Source of the DNA: Streptomyces pactum
GTDB taxonomy: Bacteria; Actinomycetota; Actinomycetes; Streptomycetales; Streptomycetaceae
DNA: 64,000 nt
Direction of reading: 5' to 3'
NCBI RefSeq assembly: GCF_002005225.1
Contig: NZ_CP019724.1
Coordinates: 496,001 to 560,000, forward strand
Under the pieces are notes generated by a model. The model was not told where the DNA came from, did not search any database, and worked only from the letters and a program-made list of their open reading frames with translations. Every line of letters starts with the position of its first letter. Within the stretch, counting starts at the first letter, position 1. Below, piece by piece: positions 53,410 to 62,165 of the stretch. The position numbers were made by a program, and so were the translations under genes.

Positions 53410-54348
53410 ATGCACACCGTCGCCGTTCTCGCGCTGGACCGGGTGATCCCCTTCGACCTGTCCACCCCGATCGATGTCTTCGAACGCACCCGGCTCCCCG
53501 ACGGACGCCCCGGTTACCAGATCCGCGTGTGCGCCGAACAGCCCGAGGTCGACGCGGGCGCGTTCACGCTGCGCGCGCCCTGGGGGCTGGACGGGCTCCG
53601 GGACGCGGACACGATCATCGTGCCCGGTACGGCCGCGGCCGCGGCGCCGCTTGCCCCCGCCGTCCGCGACGCGCTGCGCGCGGCCGCCGCGAACGGCACA
53701 CGTATCGCGTCCATCTGTTCGGGCACCTTCCCGCTGGCCGCCACCGGCCTGCTCGACGGTCTGCGGGCCACCACCCACTGGATCGCCGCCGACCTGCTGG
53801 CCGGCGCCCATCCAAAGGTCGAGGTCGACCCCGGTGTCCTGTACGTCGACAACGGGCAGATCCTCACCTCGGCCGGCGCCGCCGCGGGGCTGGACCTGTG
53901 CCTGCACATGATCCGCCGCGACTACGGCTCGGCGGTCGCCGCCCACGCCGCCCGGCTGTCGGTCATGCCCCTGGAACGCGAAGGTGGCCAGGCCCAGTTC
54001 ATCGTCCACGACCACACCCCCACGCCCAAGGGCTCCGCGATGGAGCCCCTGCTCACCTGGCTGCGGGAGAATCTCGCCCGCGACCTCACCCTCTCCGACA
54101 TCGCCGGCCACGCCGGGATGAGCACCCGGACGCTGATACGCCGCTTCCGGGAACAGACCGGCACCACCCCACTGCAGTGGCTCCACCGGGCCCGCGTCCG
54201 TCAGGCACAGCATCTGCTGGAGACCACCCAGCACTCCGTGGAACGCATCGCCTCCCAGGTCGGCTTCGGCTCGCCCACCGCCTTCCGTGACCGCTTCAAA
54301 CGCACCACCGGAGTCAGCCCGCACACCTACCGGCGCACGTTCGGCTGA
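53410..54348 (+). CDS. GlxA-family AraC transcriptional regulator (second copy)
   Basis: 312 aa. PfpI-like domain (1-185, IASICSGTFPLAATGLLDGL) and AraC helix-turn-helix pair (about 215-310; LTLSDIAGHAGMSTRTLIRR, ERIASQVGFGSPTAFRDRF). It shares long stretches of similarity with the regulator at 19956 (for example TSAGxAAGxDLCLHMIRxDxG), so they are paralogues with different targets. ATG 53410; the in-frame upstream text is noise. Confidence 0.92.
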   Translation: MHTVAVLALDRVIPFDLSTPIDVFERTRLPDGRPGYQIRVCAEQPEVDAGAFTLRAPWGLDGLRDADTIIVPGTAAAAAPLAPAVRDALRAAAANGTRIASICSGTFPLAATGLLDGLRATTHWIAADLLAGAHPKVEVDPGVLYVDNGQILTSAGAAAGLDLCLHMIRRDYGSAVAAHAARLSVMPLEREGGQAQFIVHDHTPTPKGSAMEPLLTWLRENLARDLTLSDIAGHAGMSTRTLIRRFREQTGTTPLQWLHRARVRQAQHLLETTQHSVERIASQVGFGSPTAFRDRFKRTTGVSPHTYRRTFG

Positions 54349-54472
54349 CACCGCCCCCGGGCGGGCACCGGCCGGAGGGGGACGCCCGGACGCGTCCCGT
54401 CCGGACCGCGGGCCGGGCGGCGTGACCGTGGACGGGAGGCATGAGCGCGGGCAGCGAGGGGACCCCGACGAC

Positions 54473-55045
54473 ATGTCCCAGCCTCACCTGGTCACGTTCG
54501 GGCACGGCACCGCGGGCCGCACGGCGCTGGCCGGACTGCTCCACGGTGCCGATGTCGCCGCCGTGGTCGATGTCCGGACGGCGCCCGGCAGCCGCCGCGA
54601 CCCCGACCTGCTCCGGGAGCGGCTCGCCGGGTGGATGCCCGAGGAGGGGCTCGCCTACCGGTGGGAACAGCGCCTGGGCGGCTTCCGCAAGCCGGCGCCG
54701 GACTCTCCCGACGGCGTCTGGCGCAACACCTCGTTCCGCGGCTACGCCGGCCACACCCGTTCCCCGGAGTTCGTCGCCGCCATGGACGAGCTGCTGGACG
54801 GGACGGCGCGAGAGCGCACCGCGGTGATGTGCGGCGAAGCGGTGTGGTGGCGGTGCCACCGACGTATCATCGCCGACTTCGCCGTCCTGGCCCGGGACAC
54901 CCCCGTGGACCACCTCATGCACGACGGCCGCCTGACGGCCCACTCCCCCACGCCGGGCGCGCGACTGCGGGCGGACGGTCTCCTCGTCTACGACGACGAG
55001 GAGGCGGCGGCGAGGGCGGCCGCGTCGAGACCGGGACGGTCGTAG
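54473..55045 (+). CDS. DUF488 protein
   Basis: 190 aa. DUF488 landmarks: TFGHGTAGRTALAGLL, VVDVRTAPGSRRDPDL, the RWEQRLGGFRKP run and the CGEAVWWRCHRRIIADF block with Cys-Trp-Arg-Cys-His. The family is widespread and uncharacterised, with a possible metal- or nucleotide-binding site at that block. ATG 54473. It is 25 bases upstream of the coiled-coil gene, so a two-gene operon is likely. Confidence 0.88.
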   Translation: MSQPHLVTFGHGTAGRTALAGLLHGADVAAVVDVRTAPGSRRDPDLLRERLAGWMPEEGLAYRWEQRLGGFRKPAPDSPDGVWRNTSFRGYAGHTRSPEFVAAMDELLDGTARERTAVMCGEAVWWRCHRRIIADFAVLARDTPVDHLMHDGRLTAHSPTPGARLRADGLLVYDDEEAAARAAASRPGRS

Positions 55046-55070
55046 AGGCCGCAACGGGAGGCGGAGGAAC

Positions 55071-56033
55071 ATGCAGCGCGAGGGCGGTCGTCGTCCCAGA
55101 GGCGGCGGCCACGACGAGGAATCGGTCGAGTCGGTTCTCGACGAGCTCTACGCGACGCCGCCGTCCGGCTTCGTCGCCCGTCGTGAGGAACACGCCGCGG
55201 CCGCCAGAACCGCCGGCCGTGACGAGGACGCCCGACGGATCCACGCCGCCCACCGGCCCACGCTGGCGGCCTGGGCGTCGAACCTGCTGAGACGCTCCCG
55301 GCCGGAGGAGAGCAGGCGGTTCCTGGAGCTGGGGCAGGCCCTGCGCGAGGCACACCGCACCCTGGACGCGAATGGCCTCAAGGAGCTCTCCGCGCAGCGC
55401 CGGCACATCGTCTCCGCCCTGTCGCGCCAGGCCGCCCAGCTCGCCCGCGAGGCCGGACACCCACTCTCACCGGCGGCGCAGCGGGAGGTCGAGTCGACCC
55501 TGCGCGCGGTCCTCGCCGACCCGGAAGCGGCCGACCGGTGGGCCGGCGGACGCCTGGAGGGCTCCCTCACCCCGCCGTCGCGGTTCCCCTCGGCCGCCGC
55601 CCCGGCCGAACCCGCTCCGCGCGAGCGGCCCCGGCCCGGCACCCGTCGTCGCGCACCCGCGGTCCGGGCGAAGGACGAACTCGCCGAGCGGCGCCGCGAA
55701 CGGCGGGAGGAACTGGCCCGGGCGGGACGGGCCGCGGAGAAGGCCACGCGGCGTCTGAGCGACAGACGCGCGGAAGCGGCCGACGCCGACGCGTCACTGC
55801 GGCGGGCCGACGAGGAACACGACCGTGCGCGCGATGAGGTGACTGCCGCGGAGCAACGGCTGCGCCGGGCGCATCAGGAGCTCGACCGGGCCGGGCGGGA
55901 GCAGCGGGAAGCCGAGGAGCGGGGGCGTACGGCCGCGGACGCGCTGGCCCGGGCCGAGCGGGAGGCACGTGAGAGCGCACGCGAGGTGGACCGGCTGGCC
56001 GGCCGGGTCGGGCGGTCCGGCCCACCCGACTGA
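55071..56033 (+). CDS. Charged coiled-coil protein, unknown function
   Basis: 320 aa, almost entirely helical and very rich in Arg/Glu/Ala. The N-terminal block SVESVLDELYATPPSGFVAR with LAAWASNLLRRSRPEESRRF matches a hypothetical protein conserved in streptomycetes; the last 120 residues are a long coiled coil (RREELARAGRAAEKATRRL, REQREAEERGRTAADALARA). It could bind nucleic acid or act in cell-division scaffolding; no enzymatic motif. The stop codon lies inside the MacR-like operator of the next gene. Confidence 0.78.
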   Translation: MQREGGRRPRGGGHDEESVESVLDELYATPPSGFVARREEHAAAARTAGRDEDARRIHAAHRPTLAAWASNLLRRSRPEESRRFLELGQALREAHRTLDANGLKELSAQRRHIVSALSRQAAQLAREAGHPLSPAAQREVESTLRAVLADPEAADRWAGGRLEGSLTPPSRFPSAAAPAEPAPRERPRPGTRRRAPAVRAKDELAERRRERREELARAGRAAEKATRRLSDRRAEAADADASLRRADEEHDRARDEVTAAEQRLRRAHQELDRAGREQREAEERGRTAADALARAEREARESAREVDRLAGRVGRSGPPD

Positions 56034-56046
56034 GTACTCCTACTCA
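56031..56046. promoter_or_regulatory. MacR-like operator
   Basis: TGAGTACTCCTACTCA: inverted repeat TGAGTA-N4-TACTCA, differing at one base from the recalled MacR consensus TGAGTACnnGTACTCA. It lies 61 bases upstream of a lipoprotein gene; the MacRS regulon is enriched in lipoproteins. Confidence 0.6.
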
Positions 56047-56106
56047 TGAGGTACGTCCCCCCGCCGGGGGAGGCTTGCCGTACCAGCCATCCAGAGGGAG
56101 CCAACC

Positions 56107-56445
56107 GTGCGTAGTACCGGCCGAGTTCACCGCCCGTCACCCGTGAGCCCCAACCGCACCACACGGTCCGCCCTGGGCCTCGCCCTGGCCTGCGTGACCG
56201 CCGCCGCGGTCCTGACCGGCTGCTCCGTTCGGGAGGCGAGCTGCGGCGGCGGCGAGTATCCGGTCATGACCATCGGCGGGACCGGCAGCGCGTGCGTCCC
56301 CAAGGGCGAGGAGCCGCCCGAGGGTTACACCCGTTACCCCGAGGGCAAGGTCCCCGAGCACGTCGGCGACAAGTGGGACACCTACTGGCAGACGCACACC
56401 GTCGACAAGGACGGAAACATCGTCGAGGCGCCCGACGGCGAGTAA
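56107..56445 (+). CDS. Small lipoprotein
   Basis: 112 aa. Signal peptide with lipobox VLTGC (lipidated Cys near 39), then a short domain with a second cysteine pair (ASCGGGEYPV, GSACVPKGEEPPEGY) and an acidic tail (TVDKDGNIVEAPDGE). Membrane-anchored on the outer face; function unknown. GTG 56107 follows AGAGGGAGCC. Candidate MacR operator upstream. Confidence 0.85.
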   Translation: MRSTGRVHRPSPVSPNRTTRSALGLALACVTAAAVLTGCSVREASCGGGEYPVMTIGGTGSACVPKGEEPPEGYTRYPEGKVPEHVGDKWDTYWQTHTVDKDGNIVEAPDGE

Positions 56446-56493
56446 GTGCCGGCCATGCACACACCGAACAGGCGCACGAGGAATCGGCGACAC

Positions 56494-56521
56494 ATACCAC
56501 GTTGGCGGCCATACGTGGTAT
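56494..56521. promoter_or_regulatory. Long palindrome between lipoprotein and H1-like genes
   Basis: ATACCACGT-N10-ACGTGGTAT: perfect 9-bp arms with half-sites two helical turns apart, followed by GGTATACC (56517-56524). The lipoprotein transcript ends just upstream and the H1-like gene starts 190 bases downstream, so it is either an operator for that gene or a hairpin. Confidence 0.6.
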
Positions 56522-56711
56522 ACCGGCCCGGCAGCAAACAGGGGAACAACAGGCGCCGTCCATCCGTACCATCTGTGTGTCAGCACAGCCGGTGGCAGTC
56601 TCCAGTTCTCCGCTGCCGGGCGCCGATCGGACATGGTCCCCATGTCCCGCGCCTGACGTCCCGCAGTTCCTCACGAGCCTTCACGGCCGCGAATCGAGGA
56701 GAGTCAACACC

Positions 56712-57476
56712 ATGTCCGAGAGCACGATGCAGGCCGCCACCCAACTGGCATCGCAGTACAGCGTCCAGGTGACCGACGACCTGGAGCGCAACGTCAAGGA
56801 GCAGGAACGCATCAGCGCGGAGATCACGGCTCTGCAGCAGCAGTTGGCCGCGCTGCAGCACGACCACGCCCTGCTGGTGAACATGCAGCAGGCGCTCGGC
56901 ATCACCTCCCCGCCGGTCAAGCCCGCGACCGTCGCGGAGGCCGCCGCCGCGACCGACGAGCCGGTCGTGCCCGCGCCCCGGGACAGTGCCGCCACGGAGC
57001 CGGCCGCCGCGAAGCGGACGCGGAACAGGAAGGCCGCGGCCACGCCCAAGCGCGCCGCCGCCCCGAAGCCGGGTGCCAAGCCGGTCTCGAAGGCCGGCGC
57101 CTCGAAGGCCGGCGCCGAGCCGGCCGCCAAGCCGGCCGCCAAGGCCGCCAAGGCCGCCAAGAAGCCGGCGGCGAAGAAGGCCTCGGCGCAGGTCGCCGAC
57201 CGGCCCACGCTGGTGGAGCTGGTGCGCGACCACCTCGTCGAACAGCGAGAGCCGCGCTCCGCCGCCGAGGTCACCACGGCACTCGGTCAGGCCAACACCG
57301 GACGCACCATCAAGACCACGGTCGTCCGCACCACCCTCGAGGGACTCGTCGCCAAGAACCAGGCCCAGCGCTCCAAGCAGGGCACCTCGGTCTACTACAC
57401 CGCCACCGAAGCACCGGAGGCGAAGCAGAAGCAGGACGCGGGAACGGAGAAGCCGTCCGCGCAGAGCGACAACTGA
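56712..57476 (+). CDS. Coiled-coil / histone-H1-like / winged-helix DNA-binding protein
   Basis: 254 aa. N-terminal coiled coil (about 18-62, VKEQERISAEITALQQQLAA), a Lys/Ala/Pro-rich H1-like stretch (about 95-160; AAKAAKAAKKPAAKKASAQ), and a C-terminal winged-helix-like module (about 165-225; TLVELVRDHLVEQREPRSAA then TTVVRTTLEGLVAKNQAQRS). Gene order suggests it is the counterpart of SCO0608, reported (from memory, uncertain) as SlbR, a gamma-butyrolactone-responsive regulator. ATG 56712 follows AGGAGAGTCAACACC. Confidence 0.82.
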   Translation: MSESTMQAATQLASQYSVQVTDDLERNVKEQERISAEITALQQQLAALQHDHALLVNMQQALGITSPPVKPATVAEAAAATDEPVVPAPRDSAATEPAAAKRTRNRKAAATPKRAAAPKPGAKPVSKAGASKAGAEPAAKPAAKAAKAAKKPAAKKASAQVADRPTLVELVRDHLVEQREPRSAAEVTTALGQANTGRTIKTTVVRTTLEGLVAKNQAQRSKQGTSVYYTATEAPEAKQKQDAGTEKPSAQSDN

Positions 57477-57570
57477 CGGCGGGCGCCCCCGGCGCCGACC
57501 CGCGACCACGTCGTCTTCCCTCCTCACGGCGCGGCGCGCGGTCGGGGGGAAACGGGGTCAGGATCGGTGG

Positions 57571-58434
57571 ATGGGTGTTGTACTGCCGGTGCTCTTCGCA
57601 CTCCTCGCCGCGTTCAGCAACGCGCTGGCCACCGTGCTCCAGCGGCGCGCCGCGCTGAGCGTGCCGCAGACCCAGGGCTTCCGCCCGGGGCTCGTAGTCG
57701 ACCTGCTGCGGCGGCCGGTCTGGATCGGCGGCATGCTGGCCGTCGTCGTCGCCGGTGTGGGGCAGGCGGTGGCTCTGGCGACGGGGCCGCTGTCACTCGT
57801 ACAGCCGTTGTTCGTGCTGGAGCTTCCGCTGGCGCTGCTGCTGGCCTCGTTGATGACCGGCCGCCACATGACTCACGTCATGTGGCTCGCCGTGGGCGGG
57901 GTGGTCGTCGGGCTCGGTGTCGCGCTGGCGGCGGCCGCTCCGGACGGCGGCGAGGCCGACGTGCCCCTGGATCGCTGGGTGCCCGCGCTGGTGGCCTGCG
58001 CGGGAGCGGCCGTACTGCTGGCCGCGGCCGGCCTGCGGCGCCCCGTCGGCAAGGCCCGCGCCGGTTGTCTCGGCGCGGCCACCGCGGTGTGTTACGCCCT
58101 GACCGCCGCGCTCATGAAGGACTCCATGCGCGTCCTGGACACCGGCGGCGTGGCCGGCTTCCTCACCACCTGGCAGACGTACGGCTTCGCCGCGGCCGGT
58201 GTGGGTGCCGTGCTGCTGCTGGAGCACGCCATGCAGGGCGGCCCCCTCGTCGCCTCCCAGCCCGCGCTCACCCTGGGGGACGCCGCGGTGAGCCTCCTGC
58301 TCGGTGTCGTCCTCTACCGCGAGGACGTGCGGGCCGGTTGGTGGGTCGTGCCGCAGTTGCTCGGCGTCGCCCTGATCGTCGTGGGCGTGCTCACGCTGGC
58401 CCGCCGCGGCATCGACCTGCGCACGGGCCGGTGA
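57571..58434 (+). CDS. DMT-superfamily (EamA-like) membrane transporter
   Basis: 287 aa with about 9-10 membrane helices (first VVLPVLFALLAAFSNALATV). Drug/metabolite-transporter style: small-residue helices, GPLSLVQPLFVLELPLALLL, and the second-half repeat QPALTLGDAAVSLLLGVVLY. Related to magnesium-transporter NIPA-like proteins of actinobacteria. Substrate unknown. ATG 57571. Confidence 0.85.
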   Translation: MGVVLPVLFALLAAFSNALATVLQRRAALSVPQTQGFRPGLVVDLLRRPVWIGGMLAVVVAGVGQAVALATGPLSLVQPLFVLELPLALLLASLMTGRHMTHVMWLAVGGVVVGLGVALAAAAPDGGEADVPLDRWVPALVACAGAAVLLAAAGLRRPVGKARAGCLGAATAVCYALTAALMKDSMRVLDTGGVAGFLTTWQTYGFAAAGVGAVLLLEHAMQGGPLVASQPALTLGDAAVSLLLGVVLYREDVRAGWWVVPQLLGVALIVVGVLTLARRGIDLRTGR

Positions 58435-58570
58435 GCACCGGCCGCGGGGACGGCGGACACATCCGGAGCAGCGGGCGGGTGCGCCCGCGGGTGACGGAGG
58501 CGAACAAGATGCCCGGAGCCACCATGTGATGCACAGTGGTCGCAATCGCTCGGCGACCCAGAGGGACGGC

Positions 58571-60025
58571 ATGTCACAGGCCGCTGTTTCCGACACCGAC
58601 GGGAAATCCCCGCCGGCCGCCAAGCTGCCGCTGTTCACCCTGACGGCCATGGTCGTGGGGTCGATGGTGGGCGCCGGTGTGTTCTCGCTGCCCGGGCGGT
58701 TCGCCGAGGAGACCGGTGTCGCGGGGGCGCTGATCGCCTGGGCGATCGCCGGCACGGGCATGCTGATGCTGGCCTTCGTGTTCCAGTCCCTCGCCGTACG
58801 CAGACCCGACCTCGACGCCGGTGTGTACGCGTACGCCAAGGCCGGCTTCGGTGAGTATCCGGGCTTCTTCGCCGCCTTCGGCTACTGGGCCAGCACCTGC
58901 GTGGGCAACGTGACCTACTGGGTCCTCATCATGTCGACCATCGGCTCGGTCTGGCCGGGCCTCGGTGACGGGGACACCGCCCTCGCGGTCGTCCTGTCCT
59001 CGATCGGGCTGTGGGCGTTCTTCTGGATGATCCGACGCGGTGTGAGGGAAGCGACCGCCATCAACAAGGTCGTCACGGTGGCCAAGCTCGTGCCCATCGT
59101 GTTCTTCGTCGTCCTGGCCCTGGTGTACTTCCGGCCGAGCGTGTTCGCCGGCAACTTCGGCGGCGCGGACTACTCCGGTTCCCTGTTCTCACAGGTGCGC
59201 GGCACCATGCTGGCCACGGTGTTCGTCTTCCTCGGTGTCGAGGGTGCCAGCGTCTACTCCCGGCACGCGAAGCGCCGGTCCGACGTGGGCAGGGCGACGG
59301 TGCTCGGTTTCCTCAGCGTGTTCGCGGTCTTCGCGTCGGTGACCATCGTGTCGTACGGCATCATGCCGATGGCCGAGATCGCCGGCCTGCGCCAGCCGTC
59401 CATGGCGGGCGTCCTGGAGGAGGCCGTCGGCACGTGGGGCAGGGTGTTCATCAGCGTCGGCCTGATCGTGTCGGTGCTGGGTGCCTATCTGGCGTGGACG
59501 CTGATGGCGGCGGAGGTGCTGTTCGTGGCGGCCAAGGACGACGACATGCCGCGCTTCCTGCGCCGTGCCAACGCCGTCGACGTGCCCGTGCCGGCGCTGC
59601 TGATGACGTCGCTGCTCACCCAGGTGGTGCTGATCGCCACCAGCTTCTCGGACGACGCCTTCAACTTCGCGCTCAACCTGACCAGCGCCCTCTCGCTGAT
59701 CCCGTATCTGCTCGCGGCCGGCTTCGCGGTCCGGGTCGGTGCCCGTGCCGACCCGCTCACGGCGGGTGGCCGCGGCTCCCGGCGGGAGTTGGTCGTCGGC
59801 GTCGTCGCCACGCTGTACACCGCGTTCCTGCTGTACGCGGCCGGCCTGAAGTTCGTACTGGTCTCCTTCATCCTGTACGCCCCGGCGACCGCCCTGTTCG
59901 TGATGGCCCGCCGTGAGCAGGGCCGGCGGTTGTTCTCGCCCGGCGAACTCGTCGTGCTGGCCGTCTCCGTGGTCGGCGCGGTACTCGGCGTCGTGGCCCT
60001 CGCGGCCGGGTGGATCAGCCTGTGA
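58571..60025 (+). CDS. APC-family amino-acid antiporter, probable arginine/ornithine (ArcD type)
   Basis: 484 aa with 12 membrane helices. First helix [20 protein letters not shown] is the APC GxG signature; [20 protein letters not shown] and [20 protein letters not shown] are ArcD-like blocks. It lies 52 bases upstream of the arginine deiminase gene on the same strand, so arginine import in exchange for ornithine is inferred. ATG 58571 (MSQAAVSD) is preferred over 58526. Confidence 0.9.
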   Translation: MSQAAVSDTDGKSPPAAKLPLFTLTAMVVGSMVGAGVFSLPGRFAEETGVAGALIAWAIAGTGMLMLAFVFQSLAVRRPDLDAGVYAYAKAGFGEYPGFFAAFGYWASTCVGNVTYWVLIMSTIGSVWPGLGDGDTALAVVLSSIGLWAFFWMIRRGVREATAINKVVTVAKLVPIVFFVVLALVYFRPSVFAGNFGGADYSGSLFSQVRGTMLATVFVFLGVEGASVYSRHAKRRSDVGRATVLGFLSVFAVFASVTIVSYGIMPMAEIAGLRQPSMAGVLEEAVGTWGRVFISVGLIVSVLGAYLAWTLMAAEVLFVAAKDDDMPRFLRRANAVDVPVPALLMTSLLTQVVLIATSFSDDAFNFALNLTSALSLIPYLLAAGFAVRVGARADPLTAGGRGSRRELVVGVVATLYTAFLLYAAGLKFVLVSFILYAPATALFVMARREQGRRLFSPGELVVLAVSVVGAVLGVVALAAGWISL

Positions 60026-60077
60026 GCCGCCTCCCCGTCGCTTCCGCACCTCGTCCCGCATCCTTCAAGGAGGCCGT

Positions 60078-61340
60078 GTGAACAGCAACGAAGGCGCCGC
60101 GATGCCCGCGCTCGGCGTCCACTCCGAGGTCGGCCGGCTGCGCAAGGTCCTGGTGTGTTCGCCCGGCCTCGCGCACCGGCGGCTCACCCCCACCAACTCC
60201 GACGACCTGCTCTTCGACGATGTGATGTGGGTGGAGAACGCCCAGCGCGACCATGCCGCGTTCGTCGGCGAACTGCGCCGCCGCGGGGTGGAGGTGGTGG
60301 AGCTGCACGACCTGCTGGCGCAGATCATGGCGATCCCGGAGGCGAAGGCGTGGCTCCTGGACCGGAAGATCACCGCCAACCAGGTCGGTATCGGACTCGT
60401 CGACGCGACCCGTGCCTATCTGGAGTCCCTGTCGCCCAGGGAACTGGCCGAGTACCTCGTCGGCGGACTCGCCACCGGCGACCTGCCCGACGACTTCCGC
60501 TCCCCGCATCTCGCGCTGGCCCGCGAATCCACCGGCGGGCGCGAGTACCTGATGCCGCCCCTGCCCAACACGCTGTACACCCGTGACACCACCTGCTGGC
60601 TGTACGGCGGTCTCACCCTCAACCCTCTGTACTGGCCCGCGCGGCACGACGAGACGCTGCTGATGAAGGCGATCTACACCTTCCACCCGGACTTCAGGGG
60701 TTCGACGGTGTGGTGGGGCGATCCCGAACTCGACTGGGGCGAGGCCACCCTCGAGGGCGGGGACATCATGCCGGTCGGCAACGGTGTCGTCCTCATGGGC
60801 ATGAGCGAGCGCACCTCACGGCAGGCCGTCACCCAGGTGGCCGCCGCGCTGTTCCGCGCCGGCGCCGCGCGGCACGTCGTCGTCGCCGGGATGCCGAAGC
60901 TGCGGTCCGCCATGCACCTGGACACGGTCTTCACGTTCGCCGACCGCGACGTGGTCACGCTCTACCCCCGGATCATGGACGGGGTGCACACCTTCTCCCT
61001 GCGCCCCGGCGACCGGGCACCCGGCTTCGACATCGTCGACGAGGGCGGCACTCCCTTCGTCGACGTCGTCGCCAAGGCGCTGGGGCTGCCCTCCCTGCGG
61101 GTGGTGGAGACGGGCGGCGACGCCTACGCCTCCGAACGCCAGCAGTGGGACAGCGGCAACAACGCCGTCGCGGTGGAGCCGGGAGTGGTGTTCACCTACG
61201 ACCGCAACACCCTCACCAACGCCCTGCTGCGCGAGGCCCGCGTCGAGGTCGTCACCATCGTGGGCGCGGAACTGGGCCGGGGGCGCGGCGGGGGCCACTG
61301 CATGACGTGCCCGCTGGTGCGGGATCCCGTCGACTTCTGA
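60078..61340 (+). CDS. arcA: Arginine deiminase
   Basis: 420 aa. Converts arginine to citrulline and ammonia. The catalytic cysteine lies in [14 protein letters not shown] at the C-terminus; further guanidine-binding parts are [32 protein letters not shown] and the catalytic His in [14 protein letters not shown]. Full family length. GTG 60078 follows AAGGAGG at 4 bases. No carbamate kinase or ornithine transcarbamylase (arcB, arcC) is adjacent, so ammonia and pH control rather than ATP making may be the use. ATG 60102 is an alternative start. Confidence 0.95.
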   Translation: MNSNEGAAMPALGVHSEVGRLRKVLVCSPGLAHRRLTPTNSDDLLFDDVMWVENAQRDHAAFVGELRRRGVEVVELHDLLAQIMAIPEAKAWLLDRKITANQVGIGLVDATRAYLESLSPRELAEYLVGGLATGDLPDDFRSPHLALARESTGGREYLMPPLPNTLYTRDTTCWLYGGLTLNPLYWPARHDETLLMKAIYTFHPDFRGSTVWWGDPELDWGEATLEGGDIMPVGNGVVLMGMSERTSRQAVTQVAAALFRAGAARHVVVAGMPKLRSAMHLDTVFTFADRDVVTLYPRIMDGVHTFSLRPGDRAPGFDIVDEGGTPFVDVVAKALGLPSLRVVETGGDAYASERQQWDSGNNAVAVEPGVVFTYDRNTLTNALLREARVEVVTIVGAELGRGRGGGHCMTCPLVRDPVDF

Positions 61341-61362
61341 GCGTCCCGCGGGCGTCCCCCGG

Positions 61363-61380
61363 GCGGCGGGCACCCGCCGC
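61363..61380. terminator. Bidirectional terminator hairpin
   Basis: GCGGCGGG / CCCGCCGC arms with a 2-nt core (functionally a 4-6-nt loop), between the convergent arcA and hypothetical stops. Confidence 0.55.
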
Positions 61381-61383
61381 ACG

Positions 61384-61686
61384 TCACCGGCAGAACCCGT
61401 AGGCCTGCTCCAGCCACCGGCGCAGTGCCGTGTGCACGCTGCCGGGGAGTTCGCTGAGCTGTGCGATGGCCGCCCGGTCCCCGGCGGAGGGCGCGATCCC
61501 CGCCGCGGTGAGAAGGGCGAGCAGGTCCAGGCGGCGCAGGTCGACGGGGTCGATGCGGCTGGGGACGCGTTCGGCGGGGTTGGGCGGCCGGAGCAGGAAG
61601 TCGCCCTGGGTGTCACGGGAGTGCGAGCGCGCCGGGTCGGCGGCAGTCGGGGCAGTCGGGGCAGTCGGGGCAGTCATCGTGTACAT
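61384..61686 (-). CDS. Hypothetical protein with TAP repeat
   Basis: 100 aa. N-terminal MYTMTAPTAPTAPTAADP comes from a 9-bp tandem repeat; the rest (PAERVPSRIDPVDLRRLDLL, AGDRAAIAQLSELPG, ALRRWLEQAYGFCR) is one helical domain with a conserved-looking C-terminus. Cytoplasmic, function unknown. ATG 61686 follows GGAGGACCCCGGT. Confidence 0.65.
   Translation of the reverse strand: MYTMTAPTAPTAPTAADPARSHSRDTQGDFLLRPPNPAERVPSRIDPVDLRRLDLLALLTAAGIAPSAGDRAAIAQLSELPGSVHTALRRWLEQAYGFCR
61642..61677. repeat. 9-bp tandem repeat, four copies
   Basis: GGCAGTCGG x3 plus GGCAGTCAT, in frame with the Thr-Ala-Pro repeat of the hypothetical protein. Confidence 0.9.
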
Positions 61687-61796
61687 ACCGGGGTCCTCCA
61701 CTTGATGGGTCACCGTTCTTGAGGGCATGAGACACCGCGGCGACGACGGTGGTTGCGGTCCGGCCCCACGACCACACGGTGGATGCAATCGGCGCC

Positions 61797-62165
61797 TTAT
61801 CGCACGAACCGGCCCGGCACGGGGGCCGGCCGGTAGGCGACCCGTGCCCGACCGCGCGGCCCGCGGTGGGCGGCGGGAAGTGGGTGCCCAGCACCAGCGT
61901 GCCGGTGCCGGCCGGCGGGGCGAGCGGGGAACGCCGGGTCGACTCGGCGAGCGCCGGGTCGATGTCCACGCACCTGCCCATCGCGGGGTGGGCGAGCTGC
62001 ACGGGATGATGGACGCAGTCGCCGGTGATCAGGGCGTCCGCGCCGGGGCCGTACACCCGCACGGCGACGTGGCCCGGGGTGTGTCCGGGAGGCGGCAGGA
62101 GGCGCAGGCCGGGCGCGACGTCGACGCCGCCGGCGGTAACGTCGACGGCGTCCGGCAGCCGGCCT
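61797..62165 (-). pseudogene. Metallo-beta-lactamase-fold hydrolase remnant (3' part)
   Basis: The minus strand gives LPDAVDVTAGGVDVAPGLRL, PGHTPGHVAVRVYGPGADAL, ITGDCVHHPVQLAHPAMG and LVLGTHFPPPTAGR: the second half of an MBL-fold lactonase-like enzyme, including the late metal His of GHTPGHV and the Asp of TGDCV. After a frame change near 61850 it ends VAYRPAPVPGRFVR and stops at 61797. The first half with the HxHxDH site is missing. Confidence 0.7.

Noticed and set aside
61642..61677. Short tandem repeat as a CRISPR-like or phase-variable element
   Set aside because: Units are 9 bp with no spacers and stay in frame, so only the protein length would vary.
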